Of a DNA stretch of 64,000 nucleotides, positions 1-9,212 are shown one piece after another (the stretch's first letter is position 1; each line of letters starts with the position of its first letter). Both the position numbers and the translations under genes were made by a program. Origin of the DNA: Rhodococcus sp. IEGM 1409. Its GTDB lineage: Bacteria; Actinomycetota; Actinomycetes; Mycobacteriales; Mycobacteriaceae. Under the pieces are notes generated by a model. It ran no database searches and was not told the DNA's origin. It saw only the letters and a program-made list of their open reading frames with translations. The stretch spans positions 496,001 to 560,000 of the forward strand of contig NZ_JASHKN010000001.1 in NCBI RefSeq assembly GCF_030056735.1. Reading direction: 5' to 3'.

Positions 1-336
1 GAGGAACTGCTGTGCCTGCGTGTTGAGGTCAGCTGCAAAATCGGGAAGCTCGGGAGCCGGAAGAGCCGCCAATTCAGCCGGAACGACAACGCCCTCGGGA
101 AGCAGACCCTGCGGGATTTCGAAGCCCGCGATGGTCTGTGTTGCCGGCGCCGCAGCAGCGGTTCCTGCACCCATCTGGCCTGCACCGACGAGGAGTGCAC
201 CGGTAGCCGCAGCTACGACACCTGCCTTGACACCAGCACCAGGGCCAGACGACGGGGTGCGGTGGCGGCCGCTTGCTGCCTCGGGATCGATCTCGAAGAC
301 AACATCGTCATTGCCCGTGCGGTGGTGGTTTCCCAC
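1..336 (-). CDS. Secreted cell-wall-associated protein, N-terminal part (cut by window edge)
   Basis: The frame is open to base 1, so only the first 112 residues are visible. The GTG at 336 is chosen because a GGAG lies 8 bases upstream. The N-terminus is polar, with a GRHRTP stretch near residue 24. A hydrophobic helix of about 20 residues rich in Ala, Gly and Val follows and ends in TAAAAPA, which looks like a signal peptide or membrane anchor. After it comes a Pro/Ala-rich segment. Actinobacterial M23 and NlpC/P60 peptidoglycan peptidases often begin this way, but no catalytic domain is in the window, so the enzyme class is a guess. Confidence 0.55.
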   Translation of the reverse strand, partial: MGNHHRTGNDDVVFEIDPEAASGRHRTPSSGPGAGVKAGVVAAATGALLVGAGQMGAGTAAAAPATQTIAGFEIPQGLLPEGVVVPAELAALPAPELPDFAADLNTQAQQFL

Positions 337-458
337 AGTGAGTACTCCGTCAGTCGTCGGCGTGCAGCGTCCTTCTGATGAAGCCCGCTCCTCTGTCTGC
401 CGAAGAATGTAACAGTTTGATCAAGGCGGCCGCCACCGTTACCCGATCTTGACCGAAA

Positions 459-1922
459 CTATTTCTCGCCGTTCTGTCGGCTGGCGTCCAGTTCTGACTT
501 GAAAGCCTCGTATCGTGCCCGGTGAGCGGGTCGGCGCCGGATGATCGCCCACGCGATACCCAGAACGACGAACCAGATCGGCGTGACGACAAGTGCCTGC
601 AGGGTGTCGTCCTTGGTTGTCAGTGCCCAGAGGATGAAGACGAAGAACGCGAGCACGACCCAGCACATCACGATGCCGCCGGGCATCTTGAACTTCGACG
701 TCTCGTGCAAGTGCGGACGTCGCTTCCGGTACACCATGTAGCTCGCCAGGATGATCGTCCACACGAACATGAACAGCAGCGCCGAGATGGTCGTGACGAC
801 GGTGAAGGCCTCGATCACGGAATCGCCCGAGAACAGCAGGATCAGCGACGCCAGCAGGAAGATGCAGGAGAACATCAGGGCGTTCGCGGGAACCTTGCGT
901 GAGTTCAGCTTGCCGAGAGCCCTCGGTGCGTCGCCCTCTTGTGCAAGGCCGAACACCATGCGCGAGGTGGAGTAGATACCCGAGTTCGCCGAAGATGCGG
1001 CGGAGGTCAGCACGACGAAGTTGATGGCCGATGCAGCGATGCCGAGGCCGGCGAGGGTGAACATGGCGACGAACGGACTCTTGTCTGCGCTGATTTCACG
1101 CCACGGAGTCACCGCGATGATCACGGTCAGCGCAATGACGTAGAACAGCAGCACACGAATGGGGATGGAGTTGATGGCCTTCGGCAGGTTCTTCTCCGGG
1201 TCCTTCGCCTCGGCTGCTGTCGTGCCGACCAGTTCGATACCCACGAATGCGAACACGGCGATCTGGAAGCCGGCCACGAATCCCATGAATCCGGTCGGGA
1301 ACATGCCGCCGTCGTTCCAGAGATTGTCGATACCGGAGGTGGCACCGTTCGGCGCCGTGAACCCGGAGACGACCATGACGATGCCGACGATGATCAGGCT
1401 GACGATGGCGATGATCTTGATCAGCGCGAACCAGAACTCGGTTTCACCGAAGGCCTTCACCGTCGGCAAGTTCAGGAGGAGTAGTGCCGCGATCGTCAGC
1501 AAAGCGGGAATCCACGCCGCGAGACCTGGCCACCAGTATTTGAAGTAGCCGGAAATCGCGATGACGTCGGCGATGCCGGTGACGATCCAACAGAACCAGT
1601 ACGTCCAGCCGGTGAAAAATCCCGCCCAGGGTCCCAGCAGATCAGCGGCGAAGTCCGAGAACGACTTGTACGCCATGTTCGAGAGCAGCAACTCCCCCAT
1701 CGCACGCATGACAAAGAAGAGCATGAAGCCGATGATCATGTACACGAAGATCACGGAAGGCCCGGCGAGAGAGATCGTCTTGCCCGATCCCATGAAGAGT
1801 CCGGTGCCGATGGCCCCACCGATGGCGATCAGCTGGATATGCCGGTTGGACAGCTGACGTGAGAGGTGGGGGTCTTCGCCGGACGGCTTCGTCAGGTCTG
1901 GTGTATTCGCGTGGTCGGACAC
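459..1922 (-). CDS. cycA: D-serine/D-alanine/glycine:H+ symporter CycA (APC family)
   Basis: This 487-residue protein has about 12 hydrophobic segments and is very close to E. coli CycA over its length. Matches include NRHIQLIAIGGAIGTGLFMG near residue 27, ELLLSN, the GTTAAEAKDPEK loop and SSANSG. It should import glycine, D-alanine and D-serine with protons across the cytoplasmic membrane. The start is a GTG at 1922 preceded by GAGGGG. It is transcribed alone and divergent from the HAD gene; about 140 bases separate them. The family assignment is firm. Exact substrate preference within the amino-acid permeases is inferred from similarity. Confidence 0.92.
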   Translation of the reverse strand: MSDHANTPDLTKPSGEDPHLSRQLSNRHIQLIAIGGAIGTGLFMGSGKTISLAGPSVIFVYMIIGFMLFFVMRAMGELLLSNMAYKSFSDFAADLLGPWAGFFTGWTYWFCWIVTGIADVIAISGYFKYWWPGLAAWIPALLTIAALLLLNLPTVKAFGETEFWFALIKIIAIVSLIIVGIVMVVSGFTAPNGATSGIDNLWNDGGMFPTGFMGFVAGFQIAVFAFVGIELVGTTAAEAKDPEKNLPKAINSIPIRVLLFYVIALTVIIAVTPWREISADKSPFVAMFTLAGLGIAASAINFVVLTSAASSANSGIYSTSRMVFGLAQEGDAPRALGKLNSRKVPANALMFSCIFLLASLILLFSGDSVIEAFTVVTTISALLFMFVWTIILASYMVYRKRRPHLHETSKFKMPGGIVMCWVVLAFFVFILWALTTKDDTLQALVVTPIWFVVLGIAWAIIRRRPAHRARYEAFKSELDASRQNGEK

Positions 1923-2064
1923 GGAGGATCCCCCTCGTCATTCGGTTCATCCGGGGCGTCGAAATCACGCCCGTCGGGGGAACCTCGGAAAATGTGCCCT
2001 CTCAAAGTACGCGTGCACTGGCTCACATCGCGCATCGGAAAGCGGACGCCGATAACCTGTCGAG

Positions 2065-2781
2065 GTGAACACTGACAGCACGGCCCATCAAGACGGACAT
2101 ATCGCCGCGACGCTGTTCGATTTCTCCGGAACCCTCTTCCGTTTGGAGGAGAGCGACGATTGGAACGAGCACCTCGTCGATCACCAAGGTGATCCGCTCG
2201 ACGTGCATGCTCAAGCCGAGCTGATGCGCCGGATGACCGCGCCGGTGGGTAGAACCGTCGAGATGGACGAAGCCGGGATCTACGCGTGGGAGAACCGCGA
2301 CCGGGATCCTAAGTTGCATCGTCAGGCATACCTCGACGTGTTGAGCAAGTCCGGAGTGCCCGATCCGGTTCGCGCCGAGGCTTTCTACGCCCTGCTGGTA
2401 GATCCGGACCAGTGGTCGCCTTACCCGGACACCGGCGAGGTCCTGAAGTCATTGTCGGAGAAGGGCATACGAACCGCGGTTCTGAGCAACATCGCCTTCG
2501 ACATCCGTCCGGCGTTCGTCGACCGAGGCTGGGATGTCTGGGTCGACGAGTTCGTCCTCTCGTTCGAGGTGGGCGCCGTCAAACCGGAGCCCGCAATCTT
2601 CGAATACGCACTGGCGCAACTCGATGTGGATGCGGCGCAGACATTGATGGTCGGCGACAGCGACGTGGCCGACGGCGCTGCCCGAGACATCGGTTGCCAG
2701 TTCGCACTCGTCGATCCCCTGCCGACGACCGAACGCCCGCACGCACTACTCGACGCGGTCCGGAAGTTCGGCCTGCTCTGA
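2065..2781 (+). CDS. HAD-superfamily hydrolase with atypical motif I
   Basis: A 238-residue haloacid-dehalogenase-fold protein. Motif I is DFSGTLF at residues 19-25, motif II is VLSNI, motif III is KPEP and motif IV is GDSDVADGA. The nucleophile Asp19 is present. The second Asp of the usual DxDGT (the general acid/base of HAD phosphatases) is Ser21. HAD dehalogenases and phosphonatases also lack that Asp, so phosphatase activity should not be assumed. The GTG start at 2065 has no spaced Shine-Dalgarno, so the mRNA may be nearly leaderless. The 3' end abuts the convergent isomerase gene by 4 bases. The substrate is unknown. Confidence 0.8.
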   Translation: MNTDSTAHQDGHIAATLFDFSGTLFRLEESDDWNEHLVDHQGDPLDVHAQAELMRRMTAPVGRTVEMDEAGIYAWENRDRDPKLHRQAYLDVLSKSGVPDPVRAEAFYALLVDPDQWSPYPDTGEVLKSLSEKGIRTAVLSNIAFDIRPAFVDRGWDVWVDEFVLSFEVGAVKPEPAIFEYALAQLDVDAAQTLMVGDSDVADGAARDIGCQFALVDPLPTTERPHALLDAVRKFGLL

Positions 2782-2785
2782 GCGA

Positions 2786-3265
2786 TCAGCAGTCGCGGGG
2801 CTTACCCGCAGTCTCGTATTCGCCGATCGCAGCAACCTTCTCGGCAGAGGCGCTCCGAGTGTCGAAGTGGTAGCCCAACCACTCCTTCGCCAGTCGTCTG
2901 GCGAGTTCGAGTCCGACCACTCGCTGCCCGAAACACAAGACCTGTGCGTTGTTGCTGAGAACCGATCTCTCCACCGAGAAACTGTCGTGGGCAGTCACCG
3001 CCCGGATCCCCGGCACCTTGTTGGCACTGATAGCGACGCCCAATCCTGTTCCACACACGAGGAGCGCCCGGTCGGCTTTGCCCTCGGCCACCAACTTGGC
3101 GGCGGTGACAGCAACGTGCGGGTACGCAGTGTGCTCGTCGTTCCCGACGCCGACATCGGTCACCACCTCCACGCGGTCGTCGGCTTCGAGGTCGGCCTTG
3201 AGTGCCTGCTTGTACTCCAAGCCGGCGTCGTCGCAACCGACGACGATACGAAGTCGCTCAGCCAT
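2786..3265 (-). CDS. derI: RpiB/LacAB-family tetrulose-phosphate isomerase (DerI-like)
   Basis: This 159-residue RpiB-fold isomerase has the catalytic Cys71 in LLVCGTGLG, followed by ISANK and [10 protein letters not shown]. The usual DHAG of RpiB reads CDDAG (residues 11-15). In mycobacterial and Brucella tetritol pathways, RpiB homologues (DerI, EryI) convert D-erythrulose 4-phosphate to D-erythrose 4-phosphate, which enters the pentose phosphate pathway. It is the last gene of the leftward tetritol operon and its start overlaps the end of the kinase gene by 8 bases. Ribose-5-phosphate isomerase is the main alternative, but context favours DerI. Confidence 0.8.
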   Translation of the reverse strand: MAERLRIVVGCDDAGLEYKQALKADLEADDRVEVVTDVGVGNDEHTAYPHVAVTAAKLVAEGKADRALLVCGTGLGVAISANKVPGIRAVTAHDSFSVERSVLSNNAQVLCFGQRVVGLELARRLAKEWLGYHFDTRSASAEKVAAIGEYETAGKPRDC

Positions 3266-5006
3266 GATCGTGCTCCTTGCGTTCAGAGTTCGTGTTCAAG
3301 AAATCAGCGACGGTACGGACACACATCGCCATCGATATCGCGCCGGCATCCGGGGTCCCGACGCTCCGTTCTGCCAGCGGTCGTGCCCGACCCACCAGCG
3401 GGCGCAATTGCGCCGTGGCGTCGGCTGCGGTCTGGGCAACGACGGCGGCTTCGTCCCACGCCTGCGCCGTGGGGACCCCGTTTCCGACTGCGGCACTTAA
3501 GGTTTCCACGAACGGCCACAGAGCGTCGAGCATCGTCTTGTCGCCTGGTTTTGCTCCACCGAGCGCCACTATCGCGTCATAGCCCGCCCGTACACCGTCA
3601 GCCAGGTCATGGGCGCCTGGTTGTCCCTTGTCACCCAGCCTGGTTCCCATCGCCGTAAGCGCGGCACCCCACAGCACGCCGGACGTCCCGCCTGCCTTTG
3701 CTGCCCAGGCTTCACCCGCTGCAGTCAGAACTCCTTGTGGACCGCCACCCTGCGCGGCTGCGGCCTGCGCTGCCAGCGTCGCGTATTCGGTTCCCCGAAC
3801 CATCCCGCGCCCGTGGTCTCCATCGCCTGCCACCGCATCGATGCGGCCCAGTTCTTCTTCGTTGACCGCCATCACCCGAGCGAGAGCCTCGATCGCCGTA
3901 GCCACAGTTTCTCCGCACAACCGCCCCTGGTCGTCGCCCGCAGCGCTCACACCGGACGTCTCTTGCACGGAAGTGGTCGTACGACGCTCCCCTGATCGTG
4001 TTGCCACACCCAATGTTCCGCGCCGAAATGCCGGAGTGTCCGCGGCTGCGGTCCAGAACGATTCGAGTTCCTCGTCCAGCCACATGAGCGTCAGTGAACA
4101 ACCGGCCATGTCCAGACTGGTCACCAACTCTCCGACCTCCGGCGAGACAATCGTGTATCCGGCCTCCCGCAACAGCTTCGACGCGGTTCCCCAGACCACG
4201 AACAATTCCTCGTACTTGGTACGCCCGAGCCCGTTGAGGATCGCACCGACGCGTGTCCCGGTACCGTCCGGTCGTTCGGCAAGCACGCCGTCGACCAATA
4301 GTCGCGCCAGTTCTGCGGCACTTGGCATCTCGTGCGTGGATACACCCGGTTCTCCGTGAATACCCAGCCCCAGATCCATCATTCCGGTTTCCACCGTGAA
4401 CAGTGGGTGATCCGCGCCCGGCAGGGTGCATCCGCCGAAAGCAACACCGAGTGTTCGAGTGTTGTCGTTCGCCGCGCGACCTACTCGCTGCACCTCGTCG
4501 AGGTTGTACCCCGCTTCCGCAGCAGCCGACGCGATCTTGAACACCGTGAAATCACCGGCGATTCCCCGCCGCTTCGTGATGTCCTCCGCCGATGCACTCG
4601 CAATATCGTCGGTGACCGGCAGGTATCGAGCATCAATTCCCTCGTGCGCCAAAGCTTTCACTGCGAGCGAGAAGTTCATCACGTCACCCGCGTAATTTCC
4701 GGTGGTCAGAAGCACCCCGGCACCGCTGTCGACAGCGCGAGCGACGGAGGTCGCCTCCGCTGCGGAGGGAGACGTGAAGATATTTCCCACCACTGCACCG
4801 TCGGCGAACCCCGGCCCGACAACACCACAGAACGCGGGATAGTGACCGGAACCGCCACCTACGACGACCGCAACCTTGCCCGGTCGTGTCTCCTGTGCCC
4901 GTACTACACCGCCTGGCACACCGACAACATAGTCGGAGTTGGCGTCGAGGAAACCCTCGAGCATGTCTTCCGTAAATGTCGCGGGATCGTTGAATAGCCG
5001 AGTCAT
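3258..5006 (-). CDS. Erythrulose kinase, fused DhaK-DhaL type (DerK/LerK family)
   Basis: A single-chain dihydroxyacetone-kinase-family protein of 582 residues. The N-terminal DhaK half (about 1-330) carries [10 protein letters not shown] and the substrate-binding histidine region GIHGEPG. The C-terminal DhaL half (about 370-575) carries [13 protein letters not shown] and GGTSGVLWG, which bind ATP-Mg. In Mycobacterium smegmatis, paralogues of this type phosphorylate D-erythrulose (DerK, 4-position) or L-erythrulose (LerK, 1-position). Only one copy is present here, and sequence alone does not settle which isomer it uses. It sits between the ABC ATPases and the RpiB isomerase in one operon. 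Activity on dihydroxyacetone is possible. Confidence 0.85.
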   Translation of the reverse strand: MTRLFNDPATFTEDMLEGFLDANSDYVVGVPGGVVRAQETRPGKVAVVVGGGSGHYPAFCGVVGPGFADGAVVGNIFTSPSAAEATSVARAVDSGAGVLLTTGNYAGDVMNFSLAVKALAHEGIDARYLPVTDDIASASAEDITKRRGIAGDFTVFKIASAAAEAGYNLDEVQRVGRAANDNTRTLGVAFGGCTLPGADHPLFTVETGMMDLGLGIHGEPGVSTHEMPSAAELARLLVDGVLAERPDGTGTRVGAILNGLGRTKYEELFVVWGTASKLLREAGYTIVSPEVGELVTSLDMAGCSLTLMWLDEELESFWTAAADTPAFRRGTLGVATRSGERRTTTSVQETSGVSAAGDDQGRLCGETVATAIEALARVMAVNEEELGRIDAVAGDGDHGRGMVRGTEYATLAAQAAAAQGGGPQGVLTAAGEAWAAKAGGTSGVLWGAALTAMGTRLGDKGQPGAHDLADGVRAGYDAIVALGGAKPGDKTMLDALWPFVETLSAAVGNGVPTAQAWDEAAVVAQTAADATAQLRPLVGRARPLAERSVGTPDAGAISMAMCVRTVADFLNTNSERKEHDHG

Positions 5007-5018
5007 GACAAAATACCT

Positions 5019-6167
5019 CTAACGCAGTCGATTTCCGGTTTCGGGGTCGAATAGATAGACACGTTCAGGAAGAGCAGTCGCAGCGCACTCGTCACCTGCT
5101 GCAAACCTCTCGTGGGCCGGCGTCTGAACCATCAGCGTTGATCCCGAGCCAGTCGACTCGGTTCCCGCTGCGTTCACCTGTACCAACCCGAACTCCATCA
5201 GGTGCTCGAAATGCTTCACGTGCACCGTGATCTGCCGATGCCCGGCAGGTCCCGGCACCATAGTCATGTCCTGGGGGCGAACTCCGACCCGAACCGACTG
5301 ACCCTCAACGACATTGCGTGTCGAGACCGGTAAGGTACCAGCCGAGCCTATGGCAACAACCGCAGATCCGTTCTCGAGGCGCACACTTCCGTCGAACATG
5401 TTGATCTGCGGTTCGCCCACGAACTCCGCCACGAAGATGTTGGCCGGATCGTCGAACACCTCGTCAGGAGTGCCGTACTGCTGGATGATGCCACCGTCCA
5501 TCACCGCAAGCCGGTCTGCCAAGCTCAGCGCTTCGACCTGGTCGTGGGTGACCACGATTGTGGTGTAGCCGAATTCGCGTTGCAGCATCTTCAGTTCACG
5601 CCGAACCCGTTGCCGCGCCGACGCGTCGAGGTGCGAGAGCGGTTCGTCGAGGAGCAGCACCGGCGGATTGCGCACAAGCGCCCGAGCGAGTGCAACCCGC
5701 TGCTTCTGCCCGCTCGACAATCCTGCCGGACGCAAGTCGAGTATGTCCTCCATCTCGAGACGACGGGCAATGGTGGACACCAGTTCGTCTGCGCCCGCTA
5801 CTTTTCGGGCTTTCAATCCGTACGAGAGGTTGTCGCGCACCGAGAGCGGCGGATACAAAGCATAGCTCTCGAATCCAACCCCCACGCCTCGTTTCCCGGG
5901 TGCCAGCTGACTTATCTTCCGGTCACCGATCAAGATCTCCCCGCTCGAGACGGTCTCCAGTCCGGCGATCATCCGAAGGGTTGTCGTCTTGCCGCATCCC
6001 GAAGGACCGAGCAGGGCGACCAACTCACCCGGTTCGATGTGCAGGTCGATTCCTTTGACCGCATGGAATGTTGCCCGCCCGCGTGAAGAGTAGGTCTTCT
6101 CCAGGTTGTCCAGGGTGAGTGATTGCGCGACCTTCGTGACGCGACGGCTATCGGCGGTAGTGGTCAT
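5019..6167 (-). CDS. ABC sugar/polyol importer ATPase (MalK/UgpC type), subunit A
   Basis: A 382-residue CUT1-type ATPase. Walker A is GPSGCGKTT near residue 55, the signature is LSSGQ, Walker B/D-loop is LLLDEPLSHLDA and the switch is VTHDQ; a C-terminal OB/TOBE regulatory domain follows. The Q-loop, normally FQSYALYP, reads FESYALYP, so Gln is replaced by Glu. Its ATG overlaps the stop of the neighbouring ATPase (ATGA at 6164-6167), implying translational coupling. Two different ATPases in one importer recalls the rhizobial glycerol transporter GlpSTPQV, which also uses two. It should power tetritol uptake with its partner. Confidence 0.87.
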   Translation of the reverse strand: MTTTADSRRVTKVAQSLTLDNLEKTYSSRGRATFHAVKGIDLHIEPGELVALLGPSGCGKTTTLRMIAGLETVSSGEILIGDRKISQLAPGKRGVGVGFESYALYPPLSVRDNLSYGLKARKVAGADELVSTIARRLEMEDILDLRPAGLSSGQKQRVALARALVRNPPVLLLDEPLSHLDASARQRVRRELKMLQREFGYTTIVVTHDQVEALSLADRLAVMDGGIIQQYGTPDEVFDDPANIFVAEFVGEPQINMFDGSVRLENGSAVVAIGSAGTLPVSTRNVVEGQSVRVGVRPQDMTMVPGPAGHRQITVHVKHFEHLMEFGLVQVNAAGTESTGSGSTLMVQTPAHERFAAGDECAATALPERVYLFDPETGNRLR

Positions 6168-7339
6168 CGCCTGTCCTCCTGTGCTGCGTGGGTCGTTACA
6201 CTGTCGCCGGTCCTACCGGTGCCGGCGATCGCGCTGCCGAGTCGTCGACTGTCTGTTCCCTCGGGTGCTCCCTCGAACAGGTGAATGTTCTGGCGAGCCA
6301 CTTCCACAACGATCTCGGCACCTTCGACCGCGAGCGAACCACCCGACGACAGACCGATCATCGTGACCCCGCCGCCGAGATCTATCGAGAGTTCGACATT
6401 GCGGCCGAGGCGCTCCACCAGTTGGATACGGCCGCGTACGGCCACCGAACCGGAGTTCCGCGAAAAATCTGCCCGAATCTCGATGTCACACGGTCGGATA
6501 CCGATTCGAGCTCCAGCCGACGTAGATATCGTGATGTCCGACGGAATCCCGACCTCCAGATCGGTTCCGAGCACCCGGAGCGCTGCCCCGTCGACTACTG
6601 CCTCGAACACGTTGATCTCGGGTTGGCCGAGCGAGCGCGCAACGAAGGTGTCAGCGGGCGCATGCCAGATGTTCGCCGGTGTGTCGATCTGGACCAGCCG
6701 CCCCTCCCGCAGGATCGCGATACGATCACCCAACGCCAGCGCTTCTTGATAGTCGTGTGTCACGTATACCGTTGTGGTGTTGGACATCTGACCGAGTTGG
6801 CGCAATTCGGCACGCATCGCCGCACGCAGTTTGGCATCGAGATGTGAGAGCGGTTCGTCGAGAAGGTACACGTCGGCCGGCCGTACCAACACTCGCCCGA
6901 GAGCAACTCGCTGCCGCTGCCCGTTCGAGAGTTCCCGTGGGAAGCGCTCGAGAAGGTGGTTGATTCCCAAGGTCTTGGTGACGGTGTCGATACGGCGCTT
7001 CTGCTCGACCTCCGAGTATTTTCCGGTTCGACCGGACTTGAGTGGTGACGCAAGATTCTCGGACACTGTCTTTTGCGGGTACAGTGCGTAGCTCTCGAAG
7101 GCCATGGCGACGTTACGGTGGTAGGGCTCGACCAGCGTCATGTCCACTCCCCCGATGTCGACCGTGCCATCGTCGACTTCGACGAGTCCGGCTATCGACT
7201 TGAGCGTCGTGGTCTTGCCTGCGCCCGAAGGTCCCAGAATGACGAGGAATTCACCGTCTGCCACGTCGAGGTCGATGCCGTCGATGCCCACGGTCTTTCC
7301 GTAGTGTTTGGTCAATGCTTTGACAGTAAGTGCGACCAT
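6164..7339 (-). CDS. ABC sugar/polyol importer ATPase (MalK/UgpC type), subunit B
   Basis: A 391-residue CUT1 ATPase with Walker A GPSGAGKTT, signature LSNGQRQR, D-loop LSHLDAK and switch VTHDY, then a C-terminal TOBE-like domain. As in its partner, the Q-loop Gln is Glu (FESYALYP). The ATG at 7339 is chosen because it shares an A with the stop of the upstream permease (TGATG) and begins a normal N-terminus; the frame stays open upstream but that extension is low-complexity Arg-rich sequence. It is expected to form a heterodimer with the ATPase encoded next (inference), energising tetritol import. Confidence 0.87.
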   Translation of the reverse strand: MVALTVKALTKHYGKTVGIDGIDLDVADGEFLVILGPSGAGKTTTLKSIAGLVEVDDGTVDIGGVDMTLVEPYHRNVAMAFESYALYPQKTVSENLASPLKSGRTGKYSEVEQKRRIDTVTKTLGINHLLERFPRELSNGQRQRVALGRVLVRPADVYLLDEPLSHLDAKLRAAMRAELRQLGQMSNTTTVYVTHDYQEALALGDRIAILREGRLVQIDTPANIWHAPADTFVARSLGQPEINVFEAVVDGAALRVLGTDLEVGIPSDITISTSAGARIGIRPCDIEIRADFSRNSGSVAVRGRIQLVERLGRNVELSIDLGGGVTMIGLSSGGSLAVEGAEIVVEVARQNIHLFEGAPEGTDSRRLGSAIAGTGRTGDSVTTHAAQEDRR

Positions 7340-8205
7340 CAGGATTTCACCGCCCCGAACGACAGTCCGCGGACAAGGTATCGCTGGATCGTCAACGCCA
7401 GAATCAGCGGCGGTAGAGCAGCGATCACCGCAGCCGCAGCTGTCAGGTTGTAGTAGGCCTGTCCGCCACCACCGAGGAACTTGGTCACTGCGACGGTGAC
7501 CGTTCCGGCGTTGCTGTCGGCGAGGATGAGAGGGAAAACGTAGTTGTTCCACGCGAAGATGAACGAAAGTAGCGCTGCTGCGGCAATTCCCGGACGAACA
7601 AGTGGAAGCGCCACCATGACGAAGGCGCGCTTGCGCGTGTACCCGTCCAGGAGGGCCGCCTGTTCGAGATCTTCAGGCAGATCTTCGAAATACGATCGCA
7701 AGATCCAGACCACCAGAGGCATCGTCACCAATTGAAGAACCCACACCATCCCGAGCTTGGTGTCGAACAACCCGATCTGGTTGTAGATGACGAACAGCGG
7801 GACGATCACCATCAGCTCCGGCGCAAAGCGGAAGGAAAGCATGTTGAACATCAAATCGTTGGATCCCTTGTACTTCCAACGTCCGGCAGCATACGCAGCC
7901 GGAATGCCGATAGCCAACGAAACCAGAACAGCACCACCACAATTGATCAAGCTGGTCAGCAGAGCCGACTTGAAGTCGACACTCGTCAGATCCGTGCCCT
8001 TCTGACTCAGCACGGTTCCGAAGTTCTCGAACGTGGGACTGAACTTGAAGTATGTGGTGGTCTGCTCGGCCGGAGTCTTCAGCGCCAGCAGAAACATCCA
8101 CAGGATGGGAAAGAGCGAGAAGACGAACCACCCGACCAACACGATGTCCGCGGCTACGGCACCCACCGTGAACCTCTTCTGGCCTGGCATCAATTCACTG
8201 GCCAT
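7339..8205 (-). CDS. ABC polyol importer permease (MalG/CUT1 type)
   Basis: An inner-membrane permease with about six hydrophobic segments. Its EAA loop, EQAALLDGYTRKRAF, is the docking site for the ATPase. The frame opens at 8232, but the ATG at 8205 (MASELMPG) is preferred: a GGAG lies about 10 bases upstream, and this start avoids a 23-base overlap with the preceding permease gene. The stop overlaps the ATPase start by one base. With the next permease it forms the channel of the tetritol importer in the eltD operon. The substrate is inferred from context. Confidence 0.85.
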   Translation of the reverse strand: MASELMPGQKRFTVGAVAADIVLVGWFVFSLFPILWMFLLALKTPAEQTTTYFKFSPTFENFGTVLSQKGTDLTSVDFKSALLTSLINCGGAVLVSLAIGIPAAYAAGRWKYKGSNDLMFNMLSFRFAPELMVIVPLFVIYNQIGLFDTKLGMVWVLQLVTMPLVVWILRSYFEDLPEDLEQAALLDGYTRKRAFVMVALPLVRPGIAAAALLSFIFAWNNYVFPLILADSNAGTVTVAVTKFLGGGGQAYYNLTAAAAVIAALPPLILALTIQRYLVRGLSFGAVKS

Positions 8206-8209
8206 GACT

Positions 8210-9175
8210 TTACGACTCCGCTCCGGCAGCACGACGCTGCGCCTTGCCCAACACGCTCACCAGATAGCGCGCGGTGACGAACACGATGATCCACAGCAAG
8301 AACATGTAGGTGCTGCCGCGGGAATAGTCGAGATTGATGATCGAATCCTCGAACGCACCGATCTGGAGCGTTCGGGTGGACAGTCCTGGTCCACCCGCAG
8401 TCAGGACGTACACCGCGTCGAACACTTTGAGGTTGTCCATGAATCGGAAGATCACGGCGACCAGGATGTAGGGCCACAACATGGGCAGCATGAGCCTGCG
8501 GAACATGTAGAACCAACTGGCACCGTCTACCTCGGACGCTTCGAACGGCTCCTTCGGTAACGAACGCATGCCGGCGAGAACAAGAATCGCCACGAAGGGA
8601 GTGAAGATCCACAGGTCCACCAGAATAACGGACCACAGGGCGTTCTGACTGCTCAACCAGTCGAATGTGTTACCGAGCCCCAGAACGTGATTCAGAATTC
8701 CGAACTGCGGGTTGAACATCAGCTTCCAGATCACGCCGGCGATGACCGGTGCGATCATCAACGGAAGGATCAGCACTTTCTCGAAGATCTTCCCGATCAA
8801 GCTCGAACGGTTGAGCAGTAACGCGATGCCGACACCGATCACCGTCTCGACCGCCGTGGCGACAATGGCGAAGACTCCGGTCACACGCACGCTGGTCCAG
8901 AAACTCGAGTCGCCCAGGACACTCGCGAAGTTCTTGAACCACACGAACTGCGGATCCGGGTTCACTGCCGCGTAATTCAAGAACGAGTAGTACGCGCCGA
9001 TCACAAACGGATAGAGAATTCCGACAACGATCACCACAGCCGGAATCGAGAGGATGTAGGGGCGCAACTTACGTCGCCACATCGGCACTTCGGGAGGCTC
9101 GACGTTGCGGGACGGTGCGCCTGCCGGTTTCGCGGAGTGAGCCTCCGACGGCGGACGGGTGGATTGGGTAGTCAC
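8210..9175 (-). CDS. ABC polyol importer permease (MalF/CUT1 type)
   Basis: A 321-residue permease. A Pro-rich cytoplasmic N-terminus of about 40 residues is followed by six membrane spans. The EAA motif is FEASEVDGASWFYMFRRL. It is the MalF/UgpA partner of the downstream MalG-type permease and follows the binding-protein gene by 37 bases. It is part of the leftward operon running from eltD to the isomerase, so a tetritol or related polyol is the expected cargo (inference). Confidence 0.86.
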   Translation of the reverse strand: MTTQSTRPPSEAHSAKPAGAPSRNVEPPEVPMWRRKLRPYILSIPAVVIVVGILYPFVIGAYYSFLNYAAVNPDPQFVWFKNFASVLGDSSFWTSVRVTGVFAIVATAVETVIGVGIALLLNRSSLIGKIFEKVLILPLMIAPVIAGVIWKLMFNPQFGILNHVLGLGNTFDWLSSQNALWSVILVDLWIFTPFVAILVLAGMRSLPKEPFEASEVDGASWFYMFRRLMLPMLWPYILVAVIFRFMDNLKVFDAVYVLTAGGPGLSTRTLQIGAFEDSIINLDYSRGSTYMFLLWIIVFVTARYLVSVLGKAQRRAAGAES

Positions 9176-9212
9176 TTTTCCTTACTCCCTTGCTCCGGTG
9201 ATCCGCCGCGGA

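Noticed and set aside
6164-7552. Longer start for the second ABC ATPase (462 residues)
   Set aside because: The extra 71 residues are Arg-rich shadow of the permease gene. The ATG at 7339 overlaps the permease stop and gives a normal N-terminus.
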